From: RH2-MAG17b sp035945515
Lineage (GTDB): Bacteria; Acidobacteriota; Terriglobia; UBA7540
Direction: 5' to 3'
DNA length: 17,149 bases
NCBI GenBank assembly: GCA_035945515.1
Contig: DASZAE010000461.1
Location: forward strand, 1-17,149
The notes below the pieces were generated by a model. The model did not search any database. It was not told where the DNA came from and saw only the letters and a list, made by a program, of their open reading frames with translations. The translations under genes and the position numbers were made by a program. Shown here piece by piece: positions 13,403-17,149 of this stretch. The first letter of the stretch is position 1; each line of letters opens with the position of its first letter.

Positions 13403-15055
13403 TCACCTCACCAGCCGAACACGCAGTATGCGGGGTCCTCGCAGAAGATTGACGTGGCGCTCGTCGCCGTTCAAGCGGCGGCCAGGCGTCCATTCGGCGC
13501 CGTGGAAAGTTCCTTCCTCGATGGAGAGAATCTCCGGGCTGAAGTCCGGGCCCTGCAAATTACGGAACACCAGGCGAAACCCGTAACCGGCCACAACATA
13601 ATCGTCTGGAGCCAGCTCAATGATAACGCCGCCTGCGGAAGCAGGTGGAGAAATGTTGGAGCCTGGCGGTCCAAACCTGAAGGCGGGCGTGTAATCGGCG
13701 ACCGCCGCGAGCTCATGTCCCAGAAAAATCACCTCGGACCTATCCGCGCCCTCAACCAGTGAGAACAACTTGCCCGTGAATTGATACTTCTCAATCAGTG
13801 GTAGCAGAGGCTCGAGGACTTGATAGCTGTCAGCCAGCGCCTTAGCCCTTGGGTTCAACTTGCCGTTTTCGGCGGCATGATCAATGCCAAAAGGAGCGAA
13901 CCCAATACCGTTGAACTCCGCCAGCGTCGAAAACGCAAATGGCGCATGGGAGGGCGCAAACGAGGTTTCGACGATCAAGAGCGGATTATCCGCGCGGCTA
14001 TACTGCGCGGCGATGCGCCGGAAATTCGCGCTGTAGATATCCGGCGCAAGGACGCTAATATGCGGCGCAGCGGCTTTCCAGATATCCAGCACGTGGGGCG
14101 TAGGCGTGCCGCTTGGCCAATCACCTGCGCGCGCTTCTCCAGGGCTTATCGGCCAGGCGTTGCAGTACATAGGCAGCGGATAAATCTGCTGGCCGGCGGC
14201 GGCTACAGCGTCGATGTAGCGAGCAATGTACCAGGCGCTGAATGCCTCCGGGGCGAGATCGCCAAATACCTGCGGCCAAGTTCCGCTGCGAGAGTTGTGC
14301 TGGTTAGACCACGCAGCCGACAGCGCAGGCGCCAAATGATCGCGATGGTCTTCGAGATAAGCTATCAACCGCGCGGGGACCGCGGACTCATACGCCCGGG
14401 TGGCTTGTGGCGAGTAATCGCGGTCCGTGCCTTTCAGTCCGCTTTCGTTCTCAACCTGCACCATGATTACTGTGCGTCCGGCGGAGTCGACGCTCTTGAT
14501 GTGCTGCATCACGGCGGCAAATGCTTTCGCGTCCGCCTCGCGCGCGGCTGCGCAGAATGGCGAGATGTTATAGAGCGGCTGACCGGCGGCGTCCCGCGCG
14601 TGCCAATACTTCACCGGGTCTTCCTTGATCCAGGCGGGTGTGTAAGCCATGCCAGTGTCTTCGACCCACTTCCAGGTGCCAAACCACAATAGAATAAGGC
14701 GCAGGTGATGCTGCCGGGCGCCTTGAATGATGGCGTCAATCAGGTGAAAGTCAAACTGACCGGGCTGAGGCTCGATGAGCTCCCAGTAAATGGGCACCTC
14801 AGCAGTATTGGCGTGGAGGGCCGTCAGCGAGTCCCAGACAGGCTCCAAATCCGCCGGATTGGTGGCGCTCGAGTTGTGCGCTTGTCCGCCCAGGATCAAG
14901 AAGGGTTTGCCGTCTACCATCAGTCTGTACTGCGATCCTGTGTGGACAAGCTGCGGGATCGGAGGGCTCGTTTGCGCGGCCAATACGCCTGAGACCAGCA
15001 GAATGACTAGCAGTGGTAGGACGCGAAACGTCCGATTTTCTCCCCAGGTTCTCAT
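13403..15055 (-). CDS. Exported GH35-like beta-galactosidase family glycoside hydrolase
   Basis: 550 aa with a signal peptide (about 11-27, VLPLLVILLVSGVLA). The (beta/alpha)8 catalytic domain covers about 35-370: FLILGGQAHNSSA near the start as in GH35, MVQVENESG with the acid/base candidate Glu204, and LLIVETSFAP with the nucleophile candidate Glu363. The C-terminal part (about 400-550) looks like the beta-sandwich (DUF5597-type) attached to one GH35 branch whose members act on plant-derived galactosides such as xyloglucan side chains. AAGGA lies 7 nt before the ATG at 15055. It probably works in the periplasm or at the surface on plant or microbial polysaccharides; the exact linkage cannot be read from sequence. 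No sugar transporter or regulator lies next to it. Confidence 0.88.
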   Translation of the reverse strand: MRTWGENRTFRVLPLLVILLVSGVLAAQTSPPIPQLVHTGSQYRLMVDGKPFLILGGQAHNSSATNPADLEPVWDSLTALHANTAEVPIYWELIEPQPGQFDFHLIDAIIQGARQHHLRLILLWFGTWKWVEDTGMAYTPAWIKEDPVKYWHARDAAGQPLYNISPFCAAAREADAKAFAAVMQHIKSVDSAGRTVIMVQVENESGLKGTDRDYSPQATRAYESAVPARLIAYLEDHRDHLAPALSAAWSNQHNSRSGTWPQVFGDLAPEAFSAWYIARYIDAVAAAGQQIYPLPMYCNAWPISPGEARAGDWPSGTPTPHVLDIWKAAAPHISVLAPDIYSANFRRIAAQYSRADNPLLIVETSFAPSHAPFAFSTLAEFNGIGFAPFGIDHAAENGKLNPRAKALADSYQVLEPLLPLIEKYQFTGKLFSLVEGADRSEVIFLGHELAAVADYTPAFRFGPPGSNISPPASAGGVIIELAPDDYVVAGYGFRLVFRNLQGPDFSPEILSIEEGTFHGAEWTPGRRLNGDERHVNLLRGPRILRVRLVR

Positions 15056-15310
15056 CGTCAGATCCTTCAGTTAGTCCCTGCAACTACCTCGGCAGAGCCG
15101 TGGGCAACTCTAATTGGTTGGGGGGGCGGAGCTTCATCTCCGCCATAACCTGGCCGCTCTCCGATGAGGCTTTAGCCGCTGAAACTTCAGGGCCTGAAGG
15201 CCTATCGATAGGCAAACTCCTGTCGGACCTGAAGGTCCGACCCCCTGAAATGGCGGCCGTGGCGGCGACCCCTGGCCGGCGCTACGACTTCTGCGCCGCC
15301 ACAGCGCCGC
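15056..15310. repeat. Cluster of nested hairpins between the GH35-like and DUF4382 genes
   Basis: Four stacked inverted repeats occur: GGCGGAG...CTCCGCC (15125-15144), GGCCTGAAGGCC (15191-15202), GCCTATCGATAGGC (15200-15213) and GTCGGACC-TGAA-GGTCCGAC (15222-15241). The last three are enclosed by outer arms TTCAGGG (15186-15192) and CCCTGAA (15243-15249). TGAA loops recur. These differ in sequence from the GTAGCGGCGGCC family. No gene is supportable in this gap. Confidence 0.65.
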
Positions 15311-16918
15311 CTAAAGCTGGTGAACCTTGTCGGCGAGCAAGACGTAAGAATTCGGGGGTATGCTGATTCCGTTGAGCGGGCCCCCCGCCTGGTCGAAAAT
15401 CAAGATGCCCCGGGCGAGCAGTTGGGGCGCGGGAGTGAGACTGGCGAGACCATTGAGATTGACAAACTGGGTCAGGTTAAGCTGGCCGCTTTGCGACAGG
15501 CCGTTAGTGATGACGTAAATAGGCCGGCCCTGATACAGGCTGGCGCAGGGACTCAGCACGAAGCCGCCGGTAAGGTTATCGGATCCCGCGGCCAGCAGGG
15601 AAACATAATTGCCGGAAACGGTCTGGATGGGGAAGTAAACGTTGTTCGCGGCAAGGGTAGTGGAAACCGCCGCGCCCCCCGCGGACGCTGTCGGAGGAGG
15701 AACGTAAGTCCCGTGAACAATAATCTTCTGGCCTACGGCAAGGTTCGCGGGCGTCGCAGTTAAATTTCCAAAATTGATCCCTGGCGTAGAAAGATGCCAT
15801 CCGGTCGAGGAGGAAACATTCACGATCAGCGGCGGAGTGTCAAACGGCACGGGATTCCCGGTGACGGCACCGGTCTCGGTGTTGGGATATTCGTCTGTCA
15901 CCGTCATTTGAAATTGGGTGGGATTGCCATTTGCATCCTTTGCGACTGAAAGAACGTAGCCCTCGAAGGAGCTGGTGAAGTTGGCAATATCCTCCTGGTC
16001 TTCCACCATCACCGAGTTCGCAATAAAATTCCCCAAAGAATCAATGTATCCGTTCACTTCGACAAAGTTCCCTGTGGTGAGCTGATCCAAAATGGGCGGA
16101 ACGCCGATCAGGTCTTTGGCGCTCGGAAGGTAGACGGCGATTTCCTGCCCGGCGCCTTGGAGAGCGGCGGTGGTTTCGAGTCCGGGCAGTGTCTGCACGT
16201 CGATGCTCCCGATCAACTGCGTATTCCCGGAGCTTGTCGCAGTGTTGTTGACGCTCAGAATGTAGCCTTTGATGTCGTCCATCACGCCAAAGCCTTGACT
16301 GCCGGATGCGGTGAGGCCAGCTCCGGTGATGACGGGCGTGACGGTGATCGTAGACGTTCCAGAAGAGTTTGTTGTGTTGATGTCGCCCTGCGCGGTGAGG
16401 GGAATGGACTGCGCAAGGTTGAAGTCAATCTGCAAGACCGATCCGGGGCATGCCGTAGTGGAATTCACCGGACAGGCGGGCACAACCAGCGCCGGATTGA
16501 TATTGAAAGTGATCGACTCGCTCGAGAAAGTCGGCGTGATGGGAACAACGGGCGGATTTGCTGTAGGGTCATAGAGAGACATGGCGGGCGCAATCAGCGT
16601 GATGGTCGCTTCGGTATATGTGCCCGGCTGAATCGACGTGACCGAGAGGATCGTGGAGGCGTCCCGCAGGGCAGAGAAATCGAGCGGAACAGTCTGGTTG
16701 GCAGTGAGCACTTCTACCCCGCTGCCGCCCTGTGGAACCAAGGTCAGCCCATTCACCAGCGTTCGGAAAGAGAGCAGACCGCACAAAGGCACGTCGCCGA
16801 TGGTAATAGTGAGCGGCGCCGGCCCGGAAGGGGTAGGCTTTGAGCTTGACCCGCAACTTAAAAGGAAAACAGCGGAAAACGCCAGCAAGAGACCCAAAGC
16901 CAGTAAACGCTTGTACAT
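15311..16918 (-). CDS. DUF4382/DUF5666-like surface lipoprotein
   Basis: 535-aa predicted lipoprotein: signal sequence MYKRLLALGLLLAFSAVF with lipobox LLSC (Cys22), then a Ser/Pro linker. Residues about 36-165 fit the DUF4382 pattern (TITIGDVPLCG..., a Ser/Leu-rich strand region and IQPGTYTEATITL). Two following segments (about 210-300 and 305-415) have the DUF5666 pattern, each with G-Y-(I/V)-L-S-V and a closing FVEVNGYI or KIIVHGTYV. The last 90 residues are unassigned. The ATG at 16918 is preferred over that at 16930 because AGGAGG lies just upstream (3-nt spacing, short), while 16930 has no ribosome site. Function unknown; related proteins are outer-surface and perhaps carbohydrate-binding. 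It is upstream of the GH35-like gene on the same strand, so they may share a role. Confidence 0.82.
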   Translation of the reverse strand: MYKRLLALGLLLAFSAVFLLSCGSSSKPTPSGPAPLTITIGDVPLCGLLSFRTLVNGLTLVPQGGSGVEVLTANQTVPLDFSALRDASTILSVTSIQPGTYTEATITLIAPAMSLYDPTANPPVVPITPTFSSESITFNINPALVVPACPVNSTTACPGSVLQIDFNLAQSIPLTAQGDINTTNSSGTSTITVTPVITGAGLTASGSQGFGVMDDIKGYILSVNNTATSSGNTQLIGSIDVQTLPGLETTAALQGAGQEIAVYLPSAKDLIGVPPILDQLTTGNFVEVNGYIDSLGNFIANSVMVEDQEDIANFTSSFEGYVLSVAKDANGNPTQFQMTVTDEYPNTETGAVTGNPVPFDTPPLIVNVSSSTGWHLSTPGINFGNLTATPANLAVGQKIIVHGTYVPPPTASAGGAAVSTTLAANNVYFPIQTVSGNYVSLLAAGSDNLTGGFVLSPCASLYQGRPIYVITNGLSQSGQLNLTQFVNLNGLASLTPAPQLLARGILIFDQAGGPLNGISIPPNSYVLLADKVHQL

Positions 16919-16971
16919 CTGCCTCCTCATCGTTTTGAAATTTGCTGTAGGCGGCTGGATTGTAGCGCATT

Positions 16972-17039
16972 TGTAGCGGCGGCCTCTGGCCGCCGGTCTT
17001 TAGCAAGCAAAAAACCGGCGGCCAGAGGCCGCCGCTACA
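16972..17039 (+). repeat. Hairpin repeat copy F (68 bp), forward orientation, loop diverged
   Basis: The arms match copy A exactly by eye (TGTAGCGGCGGCCTCTGGCC through CCGG and the complement), but the loop is TCTTTAGCAAGCAAAAAA, so only the TCTTTA and A-rich ends are kept. It lies 54 bp upstream of the lipoprotein start. A minus-strand -10-like TACAAT (16959-16964) is placed just after it. Confidence 0.88.
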
Positions 17040-17126
17040 GCAAGTGAACGTCGCCCGGTATTATTGCGAACCCTTGATGTTGAATGACCTGCGGTTCCCC
17101 TCTCAAAAAACAAACGCTGCGCCAAC

Positions 17127-17149
17127 TGGCGGAGGGAGAGGGATTCGAA
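17127..17149 (-). tRNA. 3' end of a tRNA, probably tRNA-Ser, cut by the window edge
   Basis: On the minus strand the visible end reads TTCGAAT (T loop, 17143-17149), CCCTC (T-stem 3' strand), TCCCTCC (acceptor 3' strand, 17131-17137), G (discriminator base 73) and encoded CCA (17127-17129). The spacing is exactly that of a tRNA 3' end. The implied 5' acceptor strand GGAGGGA together with G73 suggests serine, but the anticodon lies outside the window. Some 85 bp without a visible feature separate it from repeat F. Confidence 0.72.

Overview
The window looks like a chromosomal piece of an Acidobacteriota genome (Terriglobia-like, GC-rich). The evidence is the dense family of intergenic GTAGCGGCGGCC-type hairpin repeats, the secreted lipoproteins with IPT/TIG, DUF4382 and DUF5666-like domains, a PQQ-dehydrogenase-like protein beside a diheme cytochrome c, and a matrixin operon. 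This is a judgement from pattern recognition; no search was run. A perfect 16-bp parS-type palindrome (3991-4006) suggests an origin-side chromosomal location.

Left part (1-3686): a truncated minus-strand gene start at the left edge with its own promoter, then asparagine synthase AsnB (3686->1842) followed by a GT4 glycosyltransferase (1682->486). This is a typical pair from a surface-polysaccharide locus. A repeat lies between them, and that repeat supplies the asnB stop codon.

Middle left (3687-7547): a gene-free 0.6-kb stretch packed with palindromes and the parS site. It is followed by a tightly packed minus-strand operon of three exported proteins: an IPT/TIG lipoprotein, a 280-aa protein whose C-terminal half looks like a VirB10/TrbI-type barrel, and a matrixin-like zinc metalloprotease.

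Middle right (7548-10119): a plus-strand pair, a diheme cytochrome c with an inserted Sm/SH3-like module and an eight-bladed quinoprotein that appears to lack the Glu calcium ligand and the vicinal cysteine pair of true alcohol dehydrogenases.

Regulatory island (10201-12332): an XRE-type regulator with a coiled-coil tail (minus strand), a sigma70-like promoter with an overlapping palindromic operator in front of it, and a plus-strand promoter plus rho-independent terminator that together predict a roughly 113-nt RNA antisense to the XRE leader. Then come a Cys/His-rich small protein and a small excisionase-like HTH protein (plus strand). A 19-bp perfect inverted repeat closes the island at the convergent junction.

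Right part (12292-17149): minus-strand genes for a TIGR01777/YfcH-type SDR protein, an exported GH35-like glycoside hydrolase and a DUF4382/DUF5666-like lipoprotein. They are separated by repeats. The 3' end of a tRNA (probably Ser, minus strand) is cut by the right edge.
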